NCBI RefSeq assembly: GCF_001280005.1
Contig: NZ_LGDW01000303.1
Location: 1-64,000 of the forward strand
DNA length: 64,000 nt
Direction: 5' to 3'
Source: Streptomyces sp. NRRL WC-3618
GTDB lineage: Bacteria; Actinomycetota; Actinomycetes; Streptomycetales; Streptomycetaceae
Part shown: positions 26,477 to 35,666 of the stretch, one piece after another
Position numbering within the stretch: position 1 is the stretch's first letter
Layout: the number at the start of each line of letters is the position of its first letter
Notes under the pieces: generated by a model
Databases searched by the model: none
Told to the model about the DNA's origin: nothing
The model's input: only the letters and a program-made list of their open reading frames with translations
Translations under genes and position numbers: made by a program

Positions 26477-28714
26477 TCATGCCGGCCCGGGCAGCTCACC
26501 CAGCAGAGCGTTCACAGTCTGCCGCCACTGGCGGGCTTCCTTCCGCAACGGGAACCACGCGTTGGCAGTCCGCCGGTCAAGCTCGGCGAACTCCCTCAGC
26601 TGTGCTGCCAGTTCAGCACTGCCCGTGCCGTTGTTGCGGGCTGCCGCGGAGTGCACCTGGTGGGTGAGGCTGTGCAGCCGGTGCGCGGCACGGTAGTAGG
26701 CGACCTGGTCCTGGCTGAGACGGCGCACGGCATACCCGCCGCACTTGCTGCACGGGTCGAAGCCCTTGTTGCCCAGCAGCTCCGCGATGGTCACCAGGTC
26801 GTCGTCGCGGCTGACGCCGTGCTCCGGACGCCGGTGCTTGCAGTCGGGGGAGTGGGCCCGGCCCTGATAGCGACCCTCCGCGTCCGAGGTGTAGGCCTGC
26901 ACCCCGGCGAGCACGCCCAGCGGCAGCCCCGACCCACGCTGCCATCCGGTGTCGGTGTCGGGTTCGAAGGGTTCCAGGTCCAGTTGCTCCATGGCCAGCA
27001 GGCCGTGCCAGACCGCCGACGCGAAGGGACGGCGCGGAAAATCCCGGTCGTCGTACCCGACAGCCTGCAGCTGGCGCAGGTCGGCCACGCCGCGGGCCAG
27101 GGCCAGAGAACGCAGCGCGTGATCGGTGTCGCGTCGCCCCTCGCGCAGCCGCACCAGCACCCGTTCGCCTTCTGCCGTGCTCAGGTGGCTGCCGAACGCC
27201 TCGTGATGCGGATCGTGGATACGGGCGGGCCAGACGGGCTCTTCCTGGCCGGGAGAGGGTTGGCGGGGCGCGAAGAGGGCGTCGGGCAGGTCACTTGCGC
27301 CGGCAATGATGGAACCCTGCCATCCCGCAGCGCACCGTTCCTCCAGGACGCTCAGTGCCACGACCTCAAGCCCGCCGCCGACGGAGAACACCACGTACAG
27401 CTGCTCGGCATCCCGCATCGTGGCGCGCAGCGCGCGCAGGTGCTCGCCGGTGACCAGATGCCTGCTGTGGACCGGCGTGTCGTCGAACACCCCCGGCCCG
27501 ACGCCCGATCCGGTCGCGGACCGCGGGTCTGCCGGGGATTGCGCCGCCGGCTGGTCGGCCTCGTCGGTCTCCGGCTCGCTGTAGGACAGTGTGTGATGCT
27601 GCGTCAGTAGGCGCACGGCCACCGGCTCCGGCACCCGCACGGTGATGACGGACTGCGGCTCCCAGACAACGTCGGCCGTGTACGAGGCGAGCACCCCCAG
27701 CTCCCACTCACCCAGCCGGTCAACAAGCGACCTGCCAGAGCCGCGCTCCGCCGCATCGTGAGGAAGACGAGCAACCACAACCCGATCGCCGTGCCTCTCG
27801 CCGGCCGCCGCTCGGACGTCGGCCTCCCAGCCGGCCACCACTGCCCGGGCCCGCTCCAGCATCTGGTCGCGCCCCTTGCGGCGGCTGCCCATCGTGTCGG
27901 TCAGATGATGCACCACGTAGGTCTGCTGCTGGGGGTCGTCCCAGCTGTCCTCGACCGCGCTGCGCCACCGCCGCCACAGCGACAGCAGCTGCCGGCGGGC
28001 CTCGCCGGGGTCGCCCAGCGGCGCGAAGGCTGGCTCGTCGGCGGGAACATCCGGCTCCGTCATGGCGGCCGCCGCGGTCGCCGCCAACAGCGCCCTTTCG
28101 GCGACCAGCAGCTGGGCCTGCTCCTGCAGGACGCGCAGATACCCGGCCTTCGCTTCGAGAGCTGCCCCGGCCCAGGCCCGCAGCCAGGGGAACAGCGCCA
28201 GCTGCCGGTGCGTGCGGTGCATGCTCGCCAGCGCGCCGCCCCACTGCCGCAGCACCGACTCGCGTACACGCTGGGCCTCTTGCCGTTCCTCCCACGTGTC
28301 GTCCTCGTCGTCCTCCGCGTCGTCCTGTTCGCCAGGGACTGCCGGAGTGTCGGCCACGGGCTTGTACAGCACGGCGGCCGCGTGCCGGACCTCTTCGTCC
28401 TCGAAGGCGTCCTCGTCCGGATCGCGGAAGCTGTCCAGTTCGTACAGCAGACCCAGCCCGGTCAGCGTGTCCAGGAACACCGCCAGACCCGTGCCCGGAC
28501 GTGCCCAGGACCCGTAGGTGCCGCACTGCGGGCACATCCGCCCGACCACGGCGGCATCCAGATGTACCGTCCGTTCGACGCCGCGAGCCGAGCGCAGATA
28601 CGAACACGACGGTGTGGCATGCAGTTTCGCCTGCTTGCCCTGACCCGACCATACGGTGATCGTCGTGCCCTCGAACGGACCGAGTGGCACGTCCGACGTC
28701 AGCTGACCGTACAT
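26477..28714 (-). CDS. Large hypothetical protein with two zinc-binding-like sites
   Basis: A 745-residue protein with no recognised family. Both ends carry similar His/Cys clusters: HATPSCSYLRS with CPQCG near residues 32-65, and HSPDCKHRRPEHG with DPCSKCGGYAV near residues 620-660. Each fits a split zinc site (His-x4-Cys plus Cys-x2-Cys), suggesting an internal duplication of a small module. The middle is helical and acidic (EDDEDDTWEERQEAQR). It is convergent with the nuclease-like gene upstream of 26365. It is a possible defence sensor or scaffold, but that rests only on the neighbourhood. Confidence 0.65.
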   Translation of the reverse strand: MYGQLTSDVPLGPFEGTTITVWSGQGKQAKLHATPSCSYLRSARGVERTVHLDAAVVGRMCPQCGTYGSWARPGTGLAVFLDTLTGLGLLYELDSFRDPDEDAFEDEEVRHAAAVLYKPVADTPAVPGEQDDAEDDEDDTWEERQEAQRVRESVLRQWGGALASMHRTHRQLALFPWLRAWAGAALEAKAGYLRVLQEQAQLLVAERALLAATAAAAMTEPDVPADEPAFAPLGDPGEARRQLLSLWRRWRSAVEDSWDDPQQQTYVVHHLTDTMGSRRKGRDQMLERARAVVAGWEADVRAAAGERHGDRVVVARLPHDAAERGSGRSLVDRLGEWELGVLASYTADVVWEPQSVITVRVPEPVAVRLLTQHHTLSYSEPETDEADQPAAQSPADPRSATGSGVGPGVFDDTPVHSRHLVTGEHLRALRATMRDAEQLYVVFSVGGGLEVVALSVLEERCAAGWQGSIIAGASDLPDALFAPRQPSPGQEEPVWPARIHDPHHEAFGSHLSTAEGERVLVRLREGRRDTDHALRSLALARGVADLRQLQAVGYDDRDFPRRPFASAVWHGLLAMEQLDLEPFEPDTDTGWQRGSGLPLGVLAGVQAYTSDAEGRYQGRAHSPDCKHRRPEHGVSRDDDLVTIAELLGNKGFDPCSKCGGYAVRRLSQDQVAYYRAAHRLHSLTHQVHSAAARNNGTGSAELAAQLREFAELDRRTANAWFPLRKEARQWRQTVNALLGELPGPA

Positions 28715-29248
28715 CCCGCAGACTCCCCCCGTGAATGAAATCCGTCACCGCCTCAAACCGCTCCGACCAGGCGGAAGTTGACCCTAACGCGCGGCAGGCC
28801 GACGAGGGGCCGGTTGATCTCATAAGGCCCTAAATGGACAGACCCCTCCACGGGCGGTGCCCCGTGACCGGGGCTGATGCCGACAGTGCGGGCACGCCGA
28901 GCGGCAGGGCACAGGGCCACCGAAACAGGCTGCGCCTGCCCTGCCGTAGGGTGCGCTCAGACCGAGCAGGCGGCCCATGGCGATCACGCTCGCGGGCAGG
29001 GCAGAACGCCGAGCTGCAGCACTGGGAGCCCTCGCTCGCGGCGGCTCTCTCCCGGCCGCGCAGACGTCCCTCGTCCCCGCTGGCTGATGCCGACTCCCCG
29101 CTCGTCGTGGAACACGACGCTTACGCTCCGGGCCTTCTGACAGGACGCCACCAGCCACCCGGTACCTCGCACGGAATCACGCCCGTATGTGCTTGAAGAT
29201 TCCGCCGCCAACGGTGCGAATCGGCCCCCTGGCCGATCGGCGGAACGG
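28715..29248. other. Gene-free stretch
   Basis: About 530 bases with no convincing gene. A minus-strand TAGGGT near 28,775 could be the -10 of the 745-residue gene. The right end leads into leader B. Confidence 0.35.
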
Positions 29249-29254
29249 TAACCT
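29249..29254 (+). promoter_or_regulatory. Predicted -10 (TAACCT) of leader B
   Basis: TAACCT lies 6 bases before the start of identity with leader A. It is equivalent to TAGCCT at 20023-20028. Confidence 0.4.
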
Positions 29255-29260
29255 TCCCGT

Positions 29261-29457
29261 AGGCCGAGCGCATCGGCCCAAACTGGGACCGGCCCATGAA
29301 CGGCCCCACACCGTAAAGGTGCCCGTGCCACGGCACGGCGGAGCTGCATCAACTGCGCACGCACCACAGCACTCCACGAAGAGACCATCAGGTCCGCAGG
29401 CGCTCGACATTCGCGCACTGGATCATGGGACTGGCGCGCAGAACTCGAGGCCATGCC
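29261..29457 (+). promoter_or_regulatory. Conserved 5' leader B (copy of 20036-20232)
   Basis: The second copy of the leader, ending at the start codon of paralogue B. Conservation begins abruptly after the -10-like hexamer, as expected if selection acts on the transcript. Differences are scattered substitutions and small indels. Confidence 0.55.
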
Positions 29458-30396
29458 ATGCCCAAAGACCACGCCCGCAAACGCCGGGCGCGGCGCACTG
29501 CACGCAGCGCCGGCTCCTCCTACACCTCGGCCAACGCCGGCACCCTGCATGCTCATCCCGCCCCGGTGCTGATCACCGTCAGCGGCGCACCGTTCGGTGT
29601 GTCCCGCACCGCCGACATGTCTGCCGCTTCCGCGGCCATCGCAGCCGGACTGGCCGACTGCAAACCCTGCCGGGCGTCCGCCATGGCCCGGCTGATGCTG
29701 GGGGACTCACTGGTCCTGGCCGTGCTGGCCGCCTCCCTGCCCCAGGTGCCGAACCGGGAACTCTCCTCCATCACCTACATCTTCTGCAACGACGTCCAGC
29801 CGCACGAATACCCCCCGTACACCTATGACTTCACCGCTGGCCTGGGAGCAGTCCAGCGCCAGAGCTTCCTCGAGGATCTGGTCGACATCTGGACAGCCCT
29901 GATCCCGCATCTGAGCGGGGACACGGGTACCGACCTCACCGCTATGATCATCAATCTGACCCCGGCGCCCCCGTTGGACTACCGGGCCGGCCGCACCGGC
30001 TTCGTCCCCACACCACAAGGCCCCTTCCCGGCACTCACCCTCACCTCACCGGACATGACCGGCAGCATCGAGGACCTCTCCGAACGCTGCGGCTTCCCCC
30101 TCTACACGTGGAACACACTGCCCGACGTGATGGACTGGGTCCTGCAGCAGCACCCCGTGACCCTCCACCCCTGGGGCGTACGCCGAGTCTCCAGGGACGG
30201 GCAGAACCTGACTCTGGGCTCTGGCGAGCATCCTGCCGAGGCAACCAGCGAATGGACCGACGCGGCCCAACGCGCCGGATCAGTACTGGTGCTGGGCCTG
30301 TGGAGCGACGGCTTCGAGTCGCTCATCCACGCCGTGCAGGCACAGGAGATCTTCACCGTACGGGCACGACTGCAGCCGTCAACGACCCGGGACTAA
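29458..30396 (+). CDS. Hypothetical protein, paralogue B of the leader-sharing pair
   Basis: A 312-residue paralogue of the 20.2-kb gene. It shares the basic N-terminus (KDHARKRRARRTARSAGSSY), SERCGFPLYTWNTLPDVMDW, the Trp-Gly-Val-Arg site and AAQRAGSVLVLGLW. No enzymatic motif is recognised in either. Start ATG 29458 is fixed by alignment with paralogue A; the frame remains open for 11 codons upstream. It converges on gajB with a strong hairpin between them. Confidence 0.7.
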   Translation: MPKDHARKRRARRTARSAGSSYTSANAGTLHAHPAPVLITVSGAPFGVSRTADMSAASAAIAAGLADCKPCRASAMARLMLGDSLVLAVLAASLPQVPNRELSSITYIFCNDVQPHEYPPYTYDFTAGLGAVQRQSFLEDLVDIWTALIPHLSGDTGTDLTAMIINLTPAPPLDYRAGRTGFVPTPQGPFPALTLTSPDMTGSIEDLSERCGFPLYTWNTLPDVMDWVLQQHPVTLHPWGVRRVSRDGQNLTLGSGEHPAEATSEWTDAAQRAGSVLVLGLWSDGFESLIHAVQAQEIFTVRARLQPSTTRD

Positions 30397-30457
30397 AGAG
30401 CCCTGGGGTTCCTCGCAAGAATCTGCCGAAGCAGCGACGGCCCGGCTGCCGCGAGGC

Positions 30458-30500
30458 TCGTGTTGTCTGCCCCCGCCGCAAGCGGGAACAGACAACACGA
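30458..30500. terminator. Bidirectional hairpin terminator
   Basis: TCGTGTTGTCTG (30458-30469) and CAGACAACACGA (30489-30500) are perfect complements, with an inner CCCGC/GCGGG stem. It separates two convergent genes (stops at 30396 and 30505). Confidence 0.75.
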
Positions 30501-30504
30501 ACGG

Positions 30505-32244
30505 TCATGCGACGCGGACCGGTACCTGGCGCTCGGTCAGCAGCCGGGCCAGCGCGTCGGTCTCCTGTTCGGGCAGGGCGACGGCGGCCAGGCGGCGGGC
30601 GCGGGTGACGGCGACGTACCAGATGCGCAGCACTTCGTCGGTGGCCGGGTCCGCGGTGGCCCAGCGCTGGACGCTCCCGGCATCGGGCAGCAACAGCAGC
30701 ACGCCGTCTGCCTGGTCGCCCTTGAGCTGGTGGACGGTGTTCGTGCGCAAGCCGGTGGCCGCCTGGGGCCGGGAGATCGTGGGCTTTCCGGCGGGGCGGC
30801 CTTTGCTGCCTTGCGGAGCGGCCCCGGGCAGGGCGGGCCAGGCCTTCATGGCCTGCCATACCTGCGGGGCCCATTCCCTGTGGGGCGGGGGCAGGCTGTG
30901 CAGGAACGCGAAGGCCGTGCGGTTGACCTGGCCGGCCGAGAGCCGGTGGGTGGCCATGATGCGGTCGGGACCACCGGTCTCGCCCGGGTACCAGTAGCCG
31001 AACAGGACGCGCACGGCGATCGTGCAGGCGCGGGTGAGGTCGTCGCCGGAGGCGTCCGGGGTGTGGGCGACGGTGCGGGCCCAGGCCAGGCTGGTGATCG
31101 TGTTGGTGTTGGGCTTCTCGCGGGTGATGCCCGGCAAGGTGGCGTACTTGTAGGCGGTCACCAGGCAGTTCTCTGCCGGGACGGTGTACTCCTCGGCGAG
31201 CGTGCGGAAGGCGTCGACGATGCCGGTGCCGGTCGGGGCGTGCAGGTGGCGGCTGCCAGAGGTGGCGAACTGGATGGGCAGCAGCAGGACGGGGATGTCG
31301 TCGTCGTCGCGCACGACGGAGGTGTCGGGCGGGCGCTGCCCGGTGCGCAGGGTGGCCGCCAGGCGGCAGATGACGGGGGAGCTGCGCCAGTTGCCCGTCA
31401 GGGGGTGAGCGGTGGGGGACAGCCGTGCCGCGAAGGCGTGAAGTGCCTGTGGTTCGGCGCCGCGCCAGGCGTAGATGGCCTGGTCCGGATCGCCGACGAG
31501 GACGAGCGGCACGCCGGCGTCGTGCAGGAGTTGGAGGATTGCCAGGTCGGCGGCGGAGCAGTCCTGGGCCTCGTCGACGACGACTTCCGCGAATCGGGAG
31601 CGCAGCGGTCCCAGGAGCGCGGTAGCGGCCTCGGGGTTGCGCAGGTTCCACAGGGCCAGCACCCGCGCTTCGTGCCCGGTGAAGTAGCCCTGTTCGCACC
31701 ACGCCTTGCGGGTGGCGAAGATCTTCTCCTGCCACGTCTGCTGGCTGCAGGCACTGGCCTCGATGAGCTGGCGGGTGTCGTAGTCGAGTTTGTCCCAGGC
31801 CACCGCCTCGCGCGCCGGGATGGGCGAGGGATCCAGGGTCATGGGGAAGCGGTGCAGGGAGATCTCCCGGTCCACGCCTTCCACCGGGGCCTTGATGCTC
31901 GCCCACGACTCCAGCAGGCGGGGCACGGGCTCGGCCGCACGCCGCGGCTTGACCAGGAACTCCCACAGGAACGAGTCGAGCGTGCCGATGAAGTGCGGCG
32001 CCTGGACCAGGTCGGCGCGGCCAGCCTGGCGGCAGCGGCGGGCCATCTGGTCCCGGGCCACCCGCGTGAACGAGATCAGGGCACGTCCCTGCCGCAGCAG
32101 CCGACGCGGCGACTGCAAATGCCGGCTGGTGATCACATGCGTCTTGCCCGCGCCCGGACAGGCCGGCACAAAGGCAGGCGCGGTCACGGCGACGGCGGCC
32201 TGTTGCTGCGTCAAGGCGCCGGCCCGCACCGAGGGGGACGTCAC
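30505..32244 (-). CDS. gajB: Gabija GajB UvrD-type helicase
   Basis: A 579-residue superfamily 1A helicase. Walker A is ACPGAGKTH (Lys34), motif II is VVVDEAQDCSAADL, motif III/IV is LVGDPDQAIYAWRGA, and motif VI is WYVAVTRARR. GTG 32244 overlaps the stop of gajA (GTGA), so the proteins are made together. In Gabija, GajB acts with the GajA nuclease complex to cleave phage DNA when nucleotide pools fall. The pairing of an OLD-type nuclease with a short UvrD helicase is the family's defining feature. It lies next to a Tn7-like core and may be its cargo. Confidence 0.85.
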   Translation of the reverse strand: MTSPSVRAGALTQQQAAVAVTAPAFVPACPGAGKTHVITSRHLQSPRRLLRQGRALISFTRVARDQMARRCRQAGRADLVQAPHFIGTLDSFLWEFLVKPRRAAEPVPRLLESWASIKAPVEGVDREISLHRFPMTLDPSPIPAREAVAWDKLDYDTRQLIEASACSQQTWQEKIFATRKAWCEQGYFTGHEARVLALWNLRNPEAATALLGPLRSRFAEVVVDEAQDCSAADLAILQLLHDAGVPLVLVGDPDQAIYAWRGAEPQALHAFAARLSPTAHPLTGNWRSSPVICRLAATLRTGQRPPDTSVVRDDDDIPVLLLPIQFATSGSRHLHAPTGTGIVDAFRTLAEEYTVPAENCLVTAYKYATLPGITREKPNTNTITSLAWARTVAHTPDASGDDLTRACTIAVRVLFGYWYPGETGGPDRIMATHRLSAGQVNRTAFAFLHSLPPPHREWAPQVWQAMKAWPALPGAAPQGSKGRPAGKPTISRPQAATGLRTNTVHQLKGDQADGVLLLLPDAGSVQRWATADPATDEVLRIWYVAVTRARRLAAVALPEQETDALARLLTERQVPVRVA

Positions 32245-34121
32245 GGGGTGCTCACCGCCGTGGTGCTGCCCGGGGAGGTGATGAACCGGATGGCGTCCGC
32301 CAGGTAGGTGGGCACGGTGAACGCCACCGCCGGGTCGGCCAGCACGTCGGCGAGCTCCTGGGCGAACCGCCCCTTGGAGATCTTGGTGCCCTTCGCGAGG
32401 TCTCCGTCCGCGCCGGGGAGGGTCCGGCTGGTCTTGGTGACGAACAGCTCCCCGAAGGCCAGGGCGGGATCGTCTGTTTCGAGGACGTGGTCCCAGCGGT
32501 CCTCCGAGCGCGGTGCGCAGCGGATGAATGCCGCCCGCAATGCGGGGATGTTGTCGGCCGACCACAGGGCCGGCTCCAGGGTCCGGGGCGCCGCAGCCAG
32601 GTGCAGCGTGCCGGGAGAGCCCCAGCGCCGCGGCAGTTCCCGCAGCGACTGAAGCCGGGAAGGTTCCGGCTGTCCGGGTGCCACATCCGTGTCGGTGATC
32701 AGCGCCACCCGCCGGCCCAGACACATGCCGTCGACGGGCGCCAGCAGCACGCGCAGATAGACCTCGAACCCGACGCCGTCCACGATCACCCGGGTGGTGC
32801 CGAAGAACCGTTCCAGCGCCTCGAACGCTTCCCGGGCCGCCTGGTCGCCGACGCCTTCGCCGGCGGCAAGGACACGCTGGGCCAGCGCGGGCAGCAGCAG
32901 GAGTTCCGAGATGCCCTCCACCAGGAGTGCCCGCGAGGTGAACAGCAGGGCACTTTTCGTGGCGTCCAGGTAGCGGTCCAGATGACGCACCCGGTCCTGG
33001 CTCAACTGCAGCCGGGGAATGGGCAGGGGCCGTGCCTGCCAGCCGTCGGACAGCTCGCCCGGGCACCGGGCCATGACCACCAGATCCTCCACGCTGGCCG
33101 CGGCCGATAAAACGGGGGAGTGGGTGGTGACCACCACCTGCAGGTGCCCCGCCGGCTGAGCCGGGTCGCCGGGCGGTCGGCGGCGCGAGGCCCGCGCCCG
33201 CTGCTGCAGATAGCGCAGCAGCAGGGTCTGCAGCTGCGGATGCAGATGCGCCTCGGGCTCCTCCACCAGCAGCACGGTCAGGTCGGCCTCGGCCGCCGCG
33301 TCCAGTTCCGCCATCACCGTGGCGATGAACAGGGTGTTGGCGTAGCCCAGCCCGGACGCGGACAGGGGAAACGGCTGCGCGGAGGCATCGCCCAACAACA
33401 CCCGCAGCGACCGGGCGATCGAGGCGAACGTGGGTTCGGCCAGGGCCAGTTCACTCATCTGGGGATGCGCGCCGACGGTCAGGTCCCGCAGCGGCTCGTT
33501 GATCTTCTCGCCGACCCTGGCCACGTCCGGGTCCGCGGCCACCTTCTTCAGCTCGGTGCCGATCCGTTCCACGAAGGCATCGACCTGCTCGTCGTCCCCC
33601 AGCAGCCCGCGGAGAATCATCCGCACCCGGTCGCCGCCGGCCGACGCCAGCTCCCGCTCTGCATCGCGCAGCGCAGGCAGGTAGACATGCCGCACGCCAC
33701 CGCGTGCGGGAGGTTCCCCCGTGACCGGGAGACCCGCGCCCTGCGCCCAGACGGTGCTGCCGCGCCGCCCGCCCGATTGCGGTGGTGTCCAGGACACCTG
33801 CCACCGTGCGGTACGGCTGTCGGGAGCCCCCTTGGGCAGCAGCGCCTCCAGATACGCGCCGCTGTGTGCCGGGCCGATGCCGGCCAGGTCCAGCTGCAGG
33901 CTCGGCCCGCCCAGCGCGGCCGCGGCCTTGAGAACGTCGGATTCCTCGAAATAGCGCACCCGGCGCCCGTCCAGCGGATCCGTGAGCAGCCGCATCGCAT
34001 CGATCACGCTGGACTTGCCCGCGTTGTTCTCCCCGACAAGGACCGTCACTTGCGGCCGCAGCGGGATCCGTACCCGCTCGCACGACCGGAACCGCTCCAC
34101 CAGCACCTCGGACACGTACAC
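32241..34121 (-). CDS. gajA: Gabija GajA OLD-family ATPase-TOPRIM endonuclease
   Basis: A 626-residue protein (635 if GTG 34148 is used). An ABC-type ATPase has Walker A VGENNAGKSS (about residue 36), a signature-like SASGLGYANTLFIA and Walker B LTVLLVEEPEAHLHP, followed by an H-loop TTHSPVL. The C-terminal TOPRIM nuclease has LLVEGISELLLLPAL and ALITDTD, the conserved Glu and Asp-x-Asp. GajA forms a tetramer that nicks phage DNA and is held in check by ATP. GTG 34121 is preferred because GGGGACGGGGG precedes it. An AT-rich promoter with TATTAT on the minus strand lies near 34,175. Confidence 0.85.
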   Translation of the reverse strand: MYVSEVLVERFRSCERVRIPLRPQVTVLVGENNAGKSSVIDAMRLLTDPLDGRRVRYFEESDVLKAAAALGGPSLQLDLAGIGPAHSGAYLEALLPKGAPDSRTARWQVSWTPPQSGGRRGSTVWAQGAGLPVTGEPPARGGVRHVYLPALRDAERELASAGGDRVRMILRGLLGDDEQVDAFVERIGTELKKVAADPDVARVGEKINEPLRDLTVGAHPQMSELALAEPTFASIARSLRVLLGDASAQPFPLSASGLGYANTLFIATVMAELDAAAEADLTVLLVEEPEAHLHPQLQTLLLRYLQQRARASRRRPPGDPAQPAGHLQVVVTTHSPVLSAAASVEDLVVMARCPGELSDGWQARPLPIPRLQLSQDRVRHLDRYLDATKSALLFTSRALLVEGISELLLLPALAQRVLAAGEGVGDQAAREAFEALERFFGTTRVIVDGVGFEVYLRVLLAPVDGMCLGRRVALITDTDVAPGQPEPSRLQSLRELPRRWGSPGTLHLAAAPRTLEPALWSADNIPALRAAFIRCAPRSEDRWDHVLETDDPALAFGELFVTKTSRTLPGADGDLAKGTKISKGRFAQELADVLADPAVAFTVPTYLADAIRFITSPGSTTAVSTP

Positions 34122-34199
34122 CGCCCGCCCCCGTCCCCGACACGTCACTCTGAGTAATAGCGATCATCGGATAATAGTGGGCATTGTCTGGCGCAGCGT

Positions 34200-34379
34200 T
34201 CAGAACTCGTCGTAAACCAAAGCGGTCAGCGCAGATGACGGCCCGCGCCACAGGAGTGCCAGATGCCGTGGGGCCGGGCCCATCTCCACGTGAGTCGCGG
34301 ACCGGGCATCCAGGAGGAACGCCACGTACATCACCAGGCGCTGCAGGTAGTCGTCCCCGGAGCCGATCCGCAACAGCGC
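34200..34379 (-). pseudogene. 3' fragment of an unidentified gene
   Basis: The minus strand encodes LLRIGSGDDYLQRLVMYVAF followed by VEMGPAPRHLALLWRGPSSA and VYDEF before a stop at 34200. The composition is clearly protein-like, but no start codon or upstream extension fits. It may be the tail of a gene cut by insertion of neighbouring DNA. Confidence 0.4.
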
Positions 34380-34507
34380 CGTGCCTGGTGATGCCCGTCG
34401 GCAAGACCACCCTCGCTTCCGGCAGGCCGGGGCTGGTCTGTGGGGGAAGGCCCGGCCCGGTAGCTGCCCGAGACAGCGGTCACGGGTGCCGTGGGGTGCG
34501 CAAGCGT

Positions 34508-35575
34508 TCAGAACTCCTCATCACCGGGCTCCGTCAGCAGTCCGAACTCCGGCTCGTAGCGCAGCAGGGACTGCACATAGCCGTTGTGGAACTGCCAGCC
34601 CTGGCGCAGTACCGTCCTGACCGGCGCGAATGCGAGGTTGCCGACCCTCCGGCTGGCGCCGAGCGTGGGAACCGCGGTCTGCCCGGGCTCAAGAGAGGGG
34701 ATCTCCACGATCAGGCGGTGCCCGAGACCCGGCACATAGACGTGCCACGGCGCCAACTGCGCCGGCAGGTACCCCGTATAGGGCCGCTCCTCGATGCCCC
34801 TTCCGTCCAGCTGGAGCTGGCGGCGCAGGATCTGCGCCAGCTCCGGCCGGTCGCTGCTGCTGGCCGGGATCACACGGTGCACCGCCCGGGACTCCATACC
34901 CGTGCGGCGCAGATGCCCGCAGATGTCCTGGCTGGGGCCCACGGACTCGCGGTACACCAGAAGACCGCAGGAGATCGCCATCCACGTGAACAGCAGGGCA
35001 CGGAACTGCAGGTGCTCCGGGAGCGCGGGGTCATCGGCCTGCACCGGCCAGAAGTCGGGCTCGGTGTGGACCTCCTCGTGGAAGGTCAGCCCTCCGTGGA
35101 TCATCAGCATGCTCGGCTCGGTGATGCTGGCGCGCACACAGGCTGCCGTATCCGTCCACCAGGACCACCAGGTGCCACCGTCATAGGCGGGCCCCCAGGA
35201 CACGGCCCGCAGCACAACACCCCTCTCGATGTGCACCGGCGGCTCTTCCCACACCATCAGCCCGGAGGGTGAGGGCACAATGCTGGCGATCTGGGCGATG
35301 CACGGGACGCCTATCAGCCCTGCGACGCTCGCGGCGGCTTCCCGCGTGATGTAGAACAAGTCCGCTTTGCGCAGCCGGCGGCTTTCCGCGTTGGCCAGGG
35401 CGGCGGCCTGATCCTGCACCCGCTCAAGCGCCGCAACGGCGGGCGGCATCAAGAATGTCACTCCCTCCTGCTGCAGCATGTCCGTCCACGTCTGGGGCGC
35501 GTTGTAGTGGAGGAAGTCCAGTGTCTGCAGCCACAGGGCATGCACGTCCTGGATGCCGGTCCGGTCCACGCTCAT
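34508..35575 (-). CDS. Hypothetical protein between Gabija and tnsC
   Basis: A 355-residue protein with no recognised domain. It is Trp- and Pro-rich in the middle (GTWWSWWTDTAACVRASI), with a Gly-Leu-Thr-Phe-His-Glu-Glu segment that could hold a metal but lacks a full HExxH motif. ATG 35575 is the likely start; the upstream part of the frame is low-complexity. It is transcribed in the same direction as tnsC-tnsB-tnsA and gajAB, so it is probably transposon cargo. Confidence 0.6.
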   Translation of the reverse strand: MSVDRTGIQDVHALWLQTLDFLHYNAPQTWTDMLQQEGVTFLMPPAVAALERVQDQAAALANAESRRLRKADLFYITREAAASVAGLIGVPCIAQIASIVPSPSGLMVWEEPPVHIERGVVLRAVSWGPAYDGGTWWSWWTDTAACVRASITEPSMLMIHGGLTFHEEVHTEPDFWPVQADDPALPEHLQFRALLFTWMAISCGLLVYRESVGPSQDICGHLRRTGMESRAVHRVIPASSSDRPELAQILRRQLQLDGRGIEERPYTGYLPAQLAPWHVYVPGLGHRLIVEIPSLEPGQTAVPTLGASRRVGNLAFAPVRTVLRQGWQFHNGYVQSLLRYEPEFGLLTEPGDEEF

Positions 35576-35666
35576 AGTGGGCTCGATCCTGGAGAGGGAT
35601 GCGGGCGGAAACGGTGCGGGCGCGGGGGCGGTTGTAACCTGTGCCGCCCGGTGCTCGCGGGCGTGG

